This document shows, piece by piece, positions 11,183-21,900 of a DNA stretch of 64,000 nt (the first letter of the stretch is position 1; every line of letters starts with the position of its first letter). Origin of the DNA: Quillaja saponaria (lineage: Eukaryota; Streptophyta; Magnoliopsida; Fabales; Quillajaceae). Location of the stretch: the NCBI GenBank assembly GCA_029379385.1, contig CM055617.1, positions 16,810,679 through 16,874,678 on the forward strand, written 5' to 3'. The position numbers were made by a program, and so were the translations under genes. The notes beneath the pieces are model-generated. The model was not told the origin of the DNA. It saw only the letters and a list, made by a program, of their open reading frames with translations, and ran no database searches.

Positions 11183-12303
11183 TAACTATAACAGGTCTCT
11201 CTATCAACTAGATATTACGGAGGAAGGAGAATGAATTCTAAAATGTGAAACACATTAGGGAAAAAGGAAAATTGAAGTAGCTGCTAAGGTAGATTCCTGA
11301 CTTCAAGCTAAACAATTGAATATGCTGAACCAAAAATATCGCTTGTAGTTTTAGCAGACTGCTCAGTAAATGACACCCAACTTTTCAAACGGGGGCTATA
11401 CACAGAGGAAACCCATAGTAAAAGGAAAAAGGGAGGAAAAAAAAAAAAGATTTGAGAAGGAATGTTTAGAAAATTACGAAGGGAAAAGAGGGAGAATTTT
11501 ATGTTGACTTTAATTATTCCAGGAAAGATGACAGACCAAATGAACATCCAACTTTATATTCGGCTGCTTATCAAGGAAGGGAAAATTTCACCTATTTGAC
11601 GGATAGGGAAGCAAACTAATAAAGCACCGAACAATTTGGAAGCCAAACACCGAAACCCTTCAAGGCTTTTGTTACCAACTCAAGATGCAAAATCTTTCGA
11701 CAAAAATCATAAATAGTTACTGGATCAACAAAACAGCATATATTTTTTCACGAGATACTTACAGAGAACCTACTGTAAAACATGTTATTTCTGTTGTATT
11801 ATTATTTCGCCTAGTCACCTTAATCTGTTTGCCAGCAATAACTGAAAGATCACATGAATACCATACCAGCCTTGGCCCAACACGTTCTGCAATTTACAAT
11901 GGTGCAGCAGGAAAAACACTTAAATTCAAGAGACAACTGAAGAGACCATTAACACCAGAAGACAATAACAGAGCACCTACTTCACTACATATATTCAACT
12001 TCAAACCAAATGTTAAGTGAGAACTCAGTTCTCGCATTTCATGCACAAGGAAAATCGATCTCATGTTCTGCATACACAGCTCAATTCTAAAAAAACAACG
12101 GATTTCTGGCAAAAATTCCTGGTTGAGCTATGTTAAAGAACAGGAAGTATGCATACTTCAAAACAAAATAATATTTGCAATTCAGTCTAAAGTCTAATCA
12201 GTTATGGCAGGAATTGATGAAGGATCAGTTATGGCAGGAATTGATGAAGGATCAGTTATGGCTTCTTACGTTGGAAGATTCCTTCATGTGTAAATGCCTT
12301 TTC
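11183..12303 (-). other. 3' flank and probable 3'UTR of the J-domain gene
   Basis: Downstream (minus strand) of the stop codon at 12304. No other gene is seen; the open frames at 11308-12112 lack motifs. The part near 11700-12303 is less AT-rich than the rest and probably contains the 3'UTR, although the polyadenylation site cannot be fixed by eye. Confidence 0.4.
12199..12262. repeat. 27-bp tandem repeat (2.4 copies)
   Basis: The unit 'cagttatggcaggaattgat' plus 'gaaggat' occurs at 12199-12225 and 12226-12252 with no mismatch, then as a 10-base partial copy. It lies 42-105 bases past the stop codon of the J-domain gene, so it is probably in the 3'UTR. Confidence 0.9.
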
Positions 12304-14925
12304 TCATAACTGAGTAAGATAATTACTTCCTGCAGACTGCACAAAGCTGCTGTCATTTACATCTTCGTTGGCATTTGAAAGTTTACAGTCTCCTTCTTCA
12401 GTTAAATATTTACCAGATTTTATTTGAGCAGTTTTCTTGCCTAAATCCCTTGGGGATCTTCTTACTTTAAGCTTATCTTTTTCGCAATCATTTTTCTGAT
12501 GTTTTGTTGGCATCCCGGCCCTCTCATCAGCCACACTCTTTAGAGCACTTCCTTCCAGTTGGCAGAATATCCCATGGCTTACCTCTTTGCTGTTCTCCTC
12601 TCCAGGCACATATTGACTTGCATTTACAGGACCATTGTCCATACTTGTTTTGCTCAACTTCCTCAGCGATCTTCTTAGAGTTGAGGCCAGTCTTTCAGCA
12701 TTTTTTTTCTCTTGCATCTTTTCCATTTCAATATTTGCATAATCCATCTCCTGTTCCACTTTATATCCCGAGGATTTACAAAATGAATCATCAACACCTT
12801 TTTTGTTTCCTTTTTCCATCTTTACATCACCCAAATCACCATTTCCAACCAGATTGATAGGCAAAGCAGCAGGGTCAAGTTCAAAAGATGCTGCCGGAAC
12901 ACCTTCTCTTTCCTCACCAGTCATTCTAAATGAGGGAACTTGATGCGAGAATCGGTACAGCTCATTAGGTGGAACATGGAAGAAGAGAATACCATTCTGC
13001 TTGGTTTGCTGAAATAGGCTAACAAACCCTTTCACTTTGCCTAGATAAGCTACTTCAAAGCCAACTTCCTCAACAAAATCTGACAAAATTTCAACAAATT
13101 CAAATTCATAATTCAAATTCTTTTGTGAGTTAGAACTCCATCTAATATCCCAATTCTTGAAAATGGCCCATGTTTCTCCTTTCCGAGGATATATCAGATA
13201 TGAACCTCTGCTTCTGCCTTTTACACAATGCATCTGATGAGAGAACATAAGACAATCCACAGTCACTTCAGTGCCACCATTTTGGTACTTACCACAAGAA
13301 ACAGGCAACTCCTCATTGAACCAATCAATTTCACCTTGATCATCGGGATTGGGCTCCAACCACGTAATCAGCAGTCCAAAATCAGAGGAGAAAATTTTCT
13401 TGATGCGGGCATAGAACCTTGGCATGCCATCTACTGTATCATAAATGGCCCATAGTTGATTAACAGCAAAATCTGCCTTTGCAAAATCACTGAAGTCCGG
13501 ATCAGGACACACAATGATCTCTGGCTCTGATTGACCATTTGAATTCAATTGAGAAACATTGTCCACTTTAGACTTTCTATCATTGTTACCTGACTCGGCT
13601 GCCTCCTCTTTAGATACATCAGTCTGCACAATTTTCCCTTTCTTGTTCAAAAAATTCTCTTCAGGTGGGGCACTTGCTTTTTGTTTCAACTCCCCCTTTT
13701 GATGATCTGGAGCAGTAGCAGTAGCAGAACCAACTGAATAGTTATCATTAGATGACCGACCAGCTACAGGTGCTTCTCTCAACTCCACTTCATTAGTATT
13801 GGATGATTTGCTTCTTTCCGACCTTTCTGGAACACTATCACAATCATCATCATGGCTTAAATTTCCTGTGTAGGAAACCTGCTGCTTTTTCCTAGAAGAT
13901 TTTCTAGCACTATCTCCAGCATCAAGCCCAAAAAGATTTCCACCATTTTCTTGAATATTGCCATCTTTCACATCATCACTGCTTCTAGTCGCGCAACTTC
14001 CTCTGGAATCCCCTGCAGCTGGCCTCACTCTCTTCCTGCTACAGTTTGTTGAATGTTGTGATCCCCCGGGCTTAGATACGGCAGACTTGGGCAATCCAAC
14101 ACCTTCCTTCCCACCTCTTGCCACACGTCCATCTTTCTTCTTTTCAGCTTTACAATGCACACCAACTTCAGCAGCACTTTTATCCTTGGATTTTGAACCA
14201 TGAGTGGTTCCACTACTACTTCGTGAGGATGCTTTTTGTGGCCCCTGGGCCTCTTTTGGATTATTGAATGAACTCCGTGGAGATCCTGGTGTCACACCTT
14301 GGTAACCGAAATCATAAGCAGTGAAAGATGTGGAACATTTTTTACAACATAATGTTGCATTTAAGAGTGATTTGTAGAACTCAAACCTAGTATAACAATG
14401 ACTGCAATGTGTCCAGAATGTCTTCTGTTGGGTCTGTTGATGAAAACTCTGGCCTGTCGACTGAGAATGAGGAGACATCCCATTTGATGGATAAGATGGG
14501 GGTTTAGGTGCAGTGCTTCTCATTAAGGCATTACATTTTGTGTCATATAAAGAACGTTTTGTCTGGTCACTTAGCATCCTATTTGCTTCCCCAATAATCT
14601 TGAAAGCCCCCTCAGCACCAGCAAAATTATTTTTATCCGGATGAAGCAGCAGAGCAAGCTTCCTGTACTGTTTCTTAATGGTTGCTTCATCAGCCACTTG
14701 TTCAACCTGAAGTATTCCATACCAATCCATTTCCGACCCACAGAGTTTGTTCTGTGCTGAACAATGAACCTCACAGACTGTAAGCATTTGATTAATGTTC
14801 TCAATCTCAGGTAACAGTTTCTGGGCCTTCTTTGCAATCTTCAACGCCCCTGTAAAGTCACTCTCTTGCATCCTCTTTTCTGCAATTTCCTTAGCCCTAA
14901 CAGCCTCGTCCTTGTTGCACTCCAT
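12304..14925 (-). CDS. J-domain (DnaJ) protein with DUF3444, 873 aa
   Basis: The only intact gene in the window: a single uninterrupted frame of 873 codons. Residues 1-60 form the helical N-terminus typical of the plant family (MECNKDEAVRAKEIAEKRM...). The J domain follows at about 67-131 with HPD at residues 95-97, the motif that stimulates Hsp70 ATPase. A zinc-ribbon-like pair C174-x2-C177 / C194-x2-C197 comes next, then a long charged serine-rich linker (210-470). The DUF3444 domain spans about 474-690 (FWAIYD-like 'LWAIYDTVDGMPRFYARI', 'YEFVEIL'-like 'FEFVEILSD'). The C-tail is basic (RRSLRKLSK, RRSPRDLGK) and suggests nuclear location. The family is known in land plants as intronless-CDS J proteins of about 700-1100 residues; its client is not known. 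The start is supported by the conserved MEC/NKDEA beginning. Lysine-rich tail length varies in the family. Confidence 0.93.
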   Translation of the reverse strand: MECNKDEAVRAKEIAEKRMQESDFTGALKIAKKAQKLLPEIENINQMLTVCEVHCSAQNKLCGSEMDWYGILQVEQVADEATIKKQYRKLALLLHPDKNNFAGAEGAFKIIGEANRMLSDQTKRSLYDTKCNALMRSTAPKPPSYPSNGMSPHSQSTGQSFHQQTQQKTFWTHCSHCYTRFEFYKSLLNATLCCKKCSTSFTAYDFGYQGVTPGSPRSSFNNPKEAQGPQKASSRSSSGTTHGSKSKDKSAAEVGVHCKAEKKKDGRVARGGKEGVGLPKSAVSKPGGSQHSTNCSRKRVRPAAGDSRGSCATRSSDDVKDGNIQENGGNLFGLDAGDSARKSSRKKQQVSYTGNLSHDDDCDSVPERSERSKSSNTNEVELREAPVAGRSSNDNYSVGSATATAPDHQKGELKQKASAPPEENFLNKKGKIVQTDVSKEEAAESGNNDRKSKVDNVSQLNSNGQSEPEIIVCPDPDFSDFAKADFAVNQLWAIYDTVDGMPRFYARIKKIFSSDFGLLITWLEPNPDDQGEIDWFNEELPVSCGKYQNGGTEVTVDCLMFSHQMHCVKGRSRGSYLIYPRKGETWAIFKNWDIRWSSNSQKNLNYEFEFVEILSDFVEEVGFEVAYLGKVKGFVSLFQQTKQNGILFFHVPPNELYRFSHQVPSFRMTGEEREGVPAASFELDPAALPINLVGNGDLGDVKMEKGNKKGVDDSFCKSSGYKVEQEMDYANIEMEKMQEKKNAERLASTLRRSLRKLSKTSMDNGPVNASQYVPGEENSKEVSHGIFCQLEGSALKSVADERAGMPTKHQKNDCEKDKLKVRRSPRDLGKKTAQIKSGKYLTEEGDCKLSNANEDVNDSSFVQSAGSNYLTQL

Positions 14926-15760
14926 GTGTAATAAAAATTAAGTTGAATCACTTATTAGCACACTACTCTAAATCCGAGAAACTTATCTTCCCTGATCTGT
15001 CCATATTCCACAATTAACCAAGACCTTCAACCTGCTTGAACAAACAAAGCAAGTTCATTGAAATTGACCCACAAATAAAGCATTAAAAAAATTTATAAAC
15101 ACATAAAGAAAGTAAACAAACATATAGCTGAACCCGCTTAGCGTAAATCGCGAAGCAGACACAACAGACCAACGACATGAAATTCCTAACCGAAAGGCTT
15201 CAAGCAGATATACTGGTGTACTAAAAAATATAGAAAAACCTACAAGCCAGAAGATATTCTTTCAAATCTGCAACCATATTTAAGATGTTAGAAGTCAAAA
15301 TCATTCCATGAATTAAACAACTTTACATTGTTTTCTATTCAACTCCATTTTTGAGCTACCAGATTGCCCCTCGGAAACTAGATAACATATTGAAAAAAAA
15401 AAAAAAAGCCATGGACACCAAAGGAAATCAAATCTAAATCCAAAAACAATCCAAAAAATTACAGGAACGTAAACAGTAAAGAAATTCAGAGAAAAGTGCA
15501 AAAGATTTAAAACCCTAACTAACAAAAACAATAGAACGTTAACCTGAAAGATAAACCCTAAAAGTGGAACCCCAAAGGAGAAGCTATAAAAGTAGAAGAA
15601 CAAACTTACTTACACAGCGAAGGTCGAAGGTCTAGCGAGAGATTCTGCGTGTTTTGGGAACTTGAGAAATTCAGCGGGAAGAGAAAGTGACGTAAAATTT
15701 TGAAGCCGAGGAGAAAATAACAGAGGGAAAGAAGGAGGCCCTGAATTTTCAAGTGTGTTT
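14926..15760 (-). promoter_or_regulatory. 5'UTR with probable leader intron, and promoter of the J-domain gene
   Basis: On the minus strand a GTAAGTAAGT double donor lies at 15604-15613. A plausible acceptor 'caagcag|gttg' lies near 15031, giving a leader intron of about 580 bp upstream of the ATG at 14925. Leader introns are common in this gene family. The transcription start is probably near 15640-15750, where the sequence becomes purine-rich on the minus strand; no clear TATA box was found. The 96-codon open frame at 15313-15603 is within the intron and looks fortuitous. Confidence 0.5.
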
Positions 15761-16166
15761 TCGGAAATTTGCCTATTTTCCCTCAATTTGTTCCATTGAA
15801 AATATCTGGCATCTTTTATTCATAAATAATTAAGGCCTTCCGATCAAATTTGACCTATCACCGTCCATTTATCTTTAGTTGTGCTTTGGGAAATAAATTT
15901 TATAGTTTTTATATAAAATTTTGAAATTATTTTATTCAACTTAGAATTAGATATAAACAAAATTTAATTGATAATTATTTGTAAAATAATAATACAATTA
16001 AAAAGAAAATCAAAATACTAAGAATTTCATATTTTTTATAAACTTATAGTATTTTATAAATATTTTTTTTCATTATTATTTTTTTATTTTTTTTGTTTTT
16101 TTCATAATTTTAAGATTGATCAATTATTTAATTTGGTTTACATTTTATTTTAAATTTATTAATATA
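15761..16166. other. AT-rich intergenic spacer
   Basis: Very AT-rich sequence with long T and A runs and no coding signal, separating the J-domain gene promoter from a Helitron. Confidence 0.6.
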
Positions 16167-16334
16167 TCTATACTGTACTATATATAAAAGTGGCCTAAGA
16201 AAAAAATCTTTTGATTTTCTTAAAAACTTTTATCATCTTTTTTTAATTACAAAATTACCTTTAATTCTTATTTTGTTATAAATAAACTATTTTTTTCTCC
16301 TAATTCTTCTCCTTTTTAATTGTTTTAGGACTAT

Positions 16335-16394
<60 letters not shown>
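16335..16394 (+). repeat. (TA)n microsatellite in Helitron
   Basis: About 29 consecutive TA/AT units, uninterrupted. Confidence 0.95.
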
Positions 16395-16397
<3 letters not shown>

Positions 16398-17042
16398 CTA
16401 ATTCTTTTTAATCTTAGCAAATCTATAATCTAATGTCAATAGTAATTATAATTGACTTTCTCAAATTTTTTTGTTTAATAATTTTTAAGTTCTTCTCAAA
16501 TTTATTATGAATTAAAAAAAATATTAAGAATATATATCTCATGATTATAATATTATTTTTTTAACTTTTAATTTCTTATTTTTTTTTATTTTTTTGGTTT
16601 AATACATTTCTAATAATGATAATATTTTTTAGTTTTTTCTAAAATTTATGAATTAATTTTTTTAAATACTATGAATTAAAGAATATTGTTTTCATAATTA
16701 TAATATTATTGTTTTAACTTTTAATTTATTATTTTGCTTCAAATAGATTATTTATTTTACTTTTTTGATTATTTTTATATCTTCTCTACTTTATATTAAT
16801 ATTGTAATAGATTTATGGCAATTGATACTTTCTATAATTTGTCAATAATAATTAAGATTGAATATTTTAATTTTTTAATTAATAAGCTAAAATAATTAAA
16901 AATTAAAAAAAATTGCTATGAATTAAAATAAATATTAAGAGTCTAATTTTTATGGTTAAAATATTAGTGTGTTATTTTTTTCTTTCATCTTTAATATGTT
17001 AAAAAAATTTATATGTTTATATGATGAATTAAATCTTTTAAG

Positions 17043-17735
17043 ACTAGTTTATTACAAGGGAATTATCATTCCATTCCATAGAATAACTTTTTTTTTTGTT
17101 TGGTACATTTTTAGCTTTAGAATACTCATTTCATTCCTACCATTTTATTCTATAAAAGTAGAAATCTTCAAACCTACTTAGGGGATGGGATTACTCATTC
17201 CTACTTCTATGGAATTGGTTTAATTCAGTTAAATGACCAAAAAATCATTCTATCATATAAAGTAAAAAATTGAATATTAATAAAATAATAATATTATTCA
17301 TAACCTAAAATATATATATCTATTGTTTAATTTAGTTAAATGACAAAAATATTATTCATATCACATTAAAAAATATAAAATCATATAAAATATAAAATAA
17401 AAAATAAAAAATTTGTATATAAAAGTAGTAATAAATCAATTCATTTTAGTCAAATGATAAAAATACTCTTCATATCATTGTAAATAAAATAATTATTAAT
17501 AATTAATTAATGTTAAATAATAAATTAGTTAAGTAATTTTAAACTAAAATATTAATATTAATAAATAAATAAAATAAGAAATAATATAATAAATATAATT
17601 AATTATAAAATTAATAAATAGAATGAAATTATTATTCCTCACTTGTGTTGCCAAACAATAGAATGGAATGAATGATTTGCATTCCATTCCCATTCCAATT
17701 TGACAAAAATAATTCATGCTCATCAAACTAGCCCT
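17043..17735. mobile_element. MITE-like insertion nested in the Helitron
   Basis: Left end 'gactagtttattacaaggga' and right end 'catcaaactagccc' are inverted counterparts (G-R-CTAGTTT-R/W-T). Inside, the 'attccattcc' motif recurs in both orientations (17070-17080, 17645-17700). It is very AT-rich in the middle. No target duplication could be fixed, so boundaries are approximate. The frames at 16969-17181 and 17544-17726 are not genes. Confidence 0.45.
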
Positions 17736-17883
17736 TAATGGATTTATCTATTTGTTTAATATCATTAATATGAAGTATTATTTTTACTAACTATAGTTTC
17801 TTGATATGTACATTTATTGTTGATGAATATGTATAGATATATCATAAATATGATTCATGCGCAACATGTGTCACAAAAGCTAG

Positions 17884-18360
17884 TAAAACAAAAATTATAT
17901 AAAGGTAGTCTATGAAGTTTATCTCAATTTTTAGAGTTTACGTTTAGTTGTAACTTATTTTCAAGTTTTAGGGAAGATTTGTGTAGGTTTTAAAAATAAA
18001 AATGAGATCCGTGTAATATCAACATACCCTAGTCGAGGTTGGAATAATTTACTTATTTTTTTTAACAAAAGCTAAATAATAATTTTGGTCTCTATAGTTT
18101 GATTCAAAATTCACTTTAATCTATATTTTAATTAATCATAATTTTGTCTTTTTAATTCCAAAATTATTTTAATTAAGTCTATACCATCACATTCCGTCCA
18201 AATTAATTTAATAAAATTTAACAGTTAATAATGTGATTGATAGTCTGATGTTATCAATTTGTGGATTAATGAACAAATAAAAAATTATCACGTGAAATGT
18301 AAATATTATTTTTGTTAAATTCAAATATTTTGGTTATAATTAAATAAAAAAATAAAAAAA
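17884..18360 (+). repeat. Dispersed noncoding repeat, copy 1
   Basis: Contains 'tttggtctctatagtttgattcaaaa' at about 18087 and a downstream run of 'ttaattaatcataattttgt' words. The same order of words occurs inverted at about 26110-26400. It probably belongs to a plant repeat family with a 'ggtcyctatagtttg' core. Boundaries are not determined. Confidence 0.5.
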
Positions 18361-19561
18361 GCCTTTCTCTCTCCCCACCGTGCCCGCTACCAGTTCAGCC
18401 CAAATCCTCCACAACATCATTGTTCTTCTGCTTGTACAACAACCTTGAATCACAAATCTAAAAAACACTTTTATATTATACCAAAAAAAATAAAATTTGC
18501 GATCACCAACCAAAAATTCAGATCCAAAACGTTCAGAAAAAAAGATTCAAGGATGGGAGCAATTCTAATTAATCAATTACAAAAAAAGAAAATTGAGGAA
18601 AATTCCAAATTTGTGGGTAAAGTCAGATTTGGATTTATGGGTCGAGGCAGTAAGTAGTACCAGCCTTCCTTGCAAGGACCGCAAGTGACAGCAAGGCAGC
18701 AGAAACAGGAAGAATAGCGCAGGTGCTGGTGCAGGTGCTGGTGCAGGTGCAGGTATAGTAAGACTGAGTGGGGACAACGGTCCTCATTCAGATTTTAATC
18801 TTCTATGTAGGATATGGGTAAATATTAATTTGTTCTCACTGAGTTAATTGAAATATAATTATGCGACCATATATTTTTAATTTTTCACAATAGTCCACCA
18901 TCAAAATAAAATATGTGCAGTTTAATAATCCTCTATTCTTAATGAAGAGTTAATGAAGTTGCATGAAGCTATTTGGACTTTCTTATTTAAATCCTAATAT
19001 TTTGTTCAATATAGATATTTTTATTTTTTTATATATATGAAATCCTCTATTCTTTTCCAAAATAAAACGATTTTGTTCTTATAGTTTTCTAATCCACAAA
19101 GCTTTTATTTAATTTCTCTCTTTTTTTTTAATACTTTTTAGGCTGAAAATTAACTTCTTCTTTTTGCATGATTAATTTTATTTGAAATATATTTTTAAAA
19201 AATATATATTTATGTAGCATAAACAAAGAAATTGATAAATTTTGATTATCTAATATTTTAAAAGTAAAGTACTTACTTCACAAAAAAAAAAAAAAAAAAA
19301 ACTTATAGAAAAAGTTAATTAGAGAATTAAATAAGTAATATTATCATTATCAATTTTTAAGTATAATCTATTAAATTTATTAGCTGTAATTATATTTGTT
19401 TAGTTTATAATTTATATTAGATAAGCATAGATTTCTTAAAATATTTTGACATGTATAAAAAAAAATCAAATTTTTACAATATATATATATATATATTTCT
19501 ACATAATATTTTGCCCCACTTAGTAATATTCCCGCACTCACCCTCGATAGTGAAAGGGAGT
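18361..19561. other. Unassigned sequence with a short GC-rich patch
   Basis: A C-rich stretch (18361-18420) and a GGTGCT/GGTGCA 6-12-bp tandem repeat at 18718-18756 stand out from the AT-rich background. They might be a decayed exon or leader. Open frames at 18445-18777 have low complexity and no motif. An A20 run lies near 19281-19301 and a TA tract at 19480-19497. I see no gene. Confidence 0.5.
18718..18756 (+). repeat. GGTGCT/GGTGCA tandem repeat
   Basis: Six copies of a 6-bp unit 'caggtg' alternating with 'ctggtg', in the pattern (caggtgctggtg)x2 and then (caggtg)x2. Confidence 0.85.
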
Positions 19562-19846
19562 TGATGGAGGATTCATATGAAAGATTGAGGGTTTAAGGGA
19601 TTGAAAAAGGTTAGGCACACACTATTCTAAAACTATTCTTAGAGATAAACTAAAGTCTCGATATTCATTCACCAAAATATGTTTCAAAACATATGAAAGA
19701 GTCCTATATATATAGGCAATATCAAACCCTAAGAAGTAATTAAAATATAAATAAAGTGCAACATAATAAAATAAAGAAATAAAAAATAACAAGACTAATA
19801 ATAAATAAAGTATGGGGGTGAATTCTTAGTCCTATGCCTAAGATCA
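19562..19846 (-). mobile_element. 3' LTR of Reina-type chromovirus (left LTR)
   Basis: About 285 bp, reading TGATGGAGGATTCATATGAA on the plus strand at 19562. It is matched by the LTR at 23749-24026 with about 10% mismatch plus small gaps. The inner end lies near 19846, next to a purine-rich tract (minus strand GGGGGAGAACGATA, 19862-19875). I found no convincing target duplication. Confidence 0.8.
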
Positions 19847-19861
19847 TGATCTGGTAGTTCC

Positions 19862-19875
19862 CTATCGTTCTCCCC
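19862..19875 (-). other. Polypurine tract of Reina-type element
   Basis: Minus strand GGGGGAGAACGATA just inside the left LTR. Reina elements carry a similar purine run just after the chromodomain, overlapping the coding end. Confidence 0.55.
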
Positions 19876-19879
19876 CAAT

Positions 19880-20130
19880 AGAAAGGAACTTGACTCCATA
19901 GAGTTAGTCTGCAAATACAACTCTAACAAGTGGGCATCTAGTGAATGGAGCTCATCCTCTAAAATCCACAGTATTAGAAGGAGAACGATTCTTCCATTGG
20001 ACTAAGAAGTGACAATACCCATCATGCAAAGAACTCATGAACTCATCCTACAAAACTGCATCAACCTTATCGACTTGCTGTTGGAATTGAGGAATTGTCG
20101 GAATAGAAATACCCACAGCAACAGTAGTAG
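19880..20130 (-). pseudogene. Reina-type integrase C-terminal chromodomain
   Basis: Minus-strand reading contains 'CHFLVQWKNRSPSNTVDF' (a degenerate Y-L-V-K-W-K-x-R-P-x-S-x-x-T-W), then 'SSFLSIGGE'-like sequence running into the polypurine tract. This is the order of a chromodomain at the integrase end of Reina chromoviruses, which guides insertion to chromatin marks. Stops are present. Confidence 0.65.
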
Positions 20131-20302
20131 AAGACAACATAAAGGGTACGAAATTTCATGGATAAAGGGTTAGATCCTCCATATTGAAAATAGGACTAAT
20201 ATTCAAATGATCTAGCAAATCAAGTCTACAAGCATTTGGTCCAAGTTTATCAATGATGGAATAAAGGCCAAATGGAATTTAGTATGCAATTTCTTAGATG
20301 AA

Positions 20303-21430
20303 GTGAAAGGCATACATTCCGAATGTAAGCAAGCCAAGACACTATCACCAACATTAATTAGCAGTACTCATGGTAACTTTTCGACTATTTTCAACAAACA
20401 ATGTATGAATATGAGATGCAAAAGATTCAGTAGAATCAAAAATACGAGTATCGGGTGGCAAGGAAACAATATTAATAAGGGTATGGGGATTGTAGCCAGG
20501 GACACACTCAAAGGGGCTCTTGCCTGTAGACTTATTCACAGAGTTATTGGAAGCAAATTCAACTATAGGCAACATTAGATTCCAGTTATCATACTTTTCT
20601 CCCATAACACATCTAAGCATATTATCCAAACTTCGATTAACAACCTCAAATTTGCCATCAGCTTGAAAGTGAAAGGCTTACAAGAATTTCAAACTAGTAC
20701 CATATCCAAAGTGTCTTCCAAAAATAACTCACAAATTTAACATCCATATTAGACACTGTAAGAAGGTAACCCATGCAACTTGACAACATTTAAAAAAAAA
20801 AAATTTAGCAATATAGGAAGCATCAGTAGTCTTATTATAGGGTAAGAAGTGGGCCATCTTAGAAAACCTATTAACTACAACAAAAATGCTATTGCATGCT
20901 CTGGTAGTTCTAGGTAATCCTAGACAAAGTCCATGCTCAGGCCATGCCAAGGCATGTGTGGTAGGGGAAATAGGATAACTTGCCTTCCTAGCTAACAAGT
21001 TCTACAATGGGAACAATTTGAGCAATGTCCCTCTTTAATGAAGGCCAATAAAACCTATCCTCAACTAAGGCTATGGTTTTATCTTGACCTAAATGACCAT
21101 CTAATCCACCAGCATGCATCTCCAAACTAAGAAATCCTGTAACAAAGTACGTGGAATGCTCAACATAATAGCTCGAAACAAACAGCGTCAAAAGGATAGA
21201 AATCAACACGTTCCCTACGGTTACCGTCACTAACATCATGAAAGATCACACTAAATTCATGAAAACTGTTGTAGTTGTCCTTCAAATGCTCAAAGTGACT
21301 AACCCCAACAGTTAGTGTATGGAGGATACTATTTACATGACTTAGGTTGTCAGCTACCTTATTCTCAACCCAAATGTATGCTTGAGAACAAATGTGTGTA
21401 TTCATCCAAAAAATTCTACCCACCTAGCAT
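20303..21430 (-). pseudogene. Reina-type RNase H end and integrase
   Basis: In minus-strand order: the RNase H tail 'VENKVADNLSHV' (about 21345), the integrase zinc-binding segment '[20 protein letters not shown]' then '[10 protein letters not shown]' (about 21040-21120), and the catalytic core block '[17 protein letters not shown]' (about 20835-20890). The post-core 'NWNLMLPIVEFASNNSVNKS' (about 20535-20600) and 'GKSPFECVPGYNPHT' complete the order. Together these are a Ty3/gypsy integrase. The open pieces lie in three frames with stops, and the core around 20640-20760 is damaged. It would have joined element cDNA to the chromosome; it is now inactive. Confidence 0.85.
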
Positions 21431-21900
21431 GTTTAGACATGACATTCATAATGCTACCATCATCGATAACCACAGAACATGAGCGATTGTTACATTTGGT
21501 GTAGGTTTGAAAAAAGATTTGTACACTTTCGTTGGTCGCTCACTAAGGTTGTGGATAAGACTAGTCTAAATACACTACAGTCTTGCTCAGCCATTTCAGG
21601 GTCAACTATAACAACATCCTCACACCTCATCCTTAGAGGTAGGCTCCAAGTGTCCAAACACTAATGGTGGCAATGCTTTTAAGGATGGATCACTAGGGGT
21701 TTTTTCTAAGAATAAAGCTCTAAGAGGAGGCAGCTATGTAATGTCATTGCTGACAACTAAAACAGAAGACAAAGAAACAACTAGGTGGTACATTGGAACG
21801 ATTAATAGATAGGATTTCCTAGTCCTTCTAGAGTTGTCACGAAAGACTGACGTCGATGATGGTGAGGGAATTTGGGCAGGTTGACAAACTGGGACTGGCA
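21431..21900 (-). other. Deletion zone: protease and RT missing
   Basis: Between the RNase H tail and gag only about 0.5 kb remains, in which I find no RT or protease motif. A complete element of this type would have about 2 kb here. The internal region is 3.9 kb in all, so the element is non-autonomous through internal deletion. Confidence 0.6.

Larger units (their letters stand above)
16167..17883 (+). mobile_element. Non-autonomous Helitron (1.7 kb)
   Basis: The 5' end TCTATACTGTACTATATATA (16167) has the TC start and the wording of plant Helitrons. The 3' end has a short hairpin 'catgcgcaacatg' (about 17856-17868) followed by 'tgtcacaaaagCTAG' ending at 17883. The usual plant 3' signature is a GC hairpin, then 'gtcacaaa', then CTAG/CTAR. 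The base before is A (16166) and the base after is T (17884), as expected for insertion between A and T. There is no Rep/helicase coding. It contains a (TA)n tract (16335-16394) and a nested MITE-like unit (about 17043-17735). Confidence 0.8.

Noticed and set aside
12504..12857. 117-codon open frame on the plus strand
   Set aside because: Fully antisense to the J-domain CDS; histidine/proline-rich composition is the shadow of its codons.
15313..15603. 96-codon minus-strand frame upstream of the J-domain gene
   Set aside because: Very F/L/V-rich, inside the probable leader intron, ends before the acceptor, and shows no motif.
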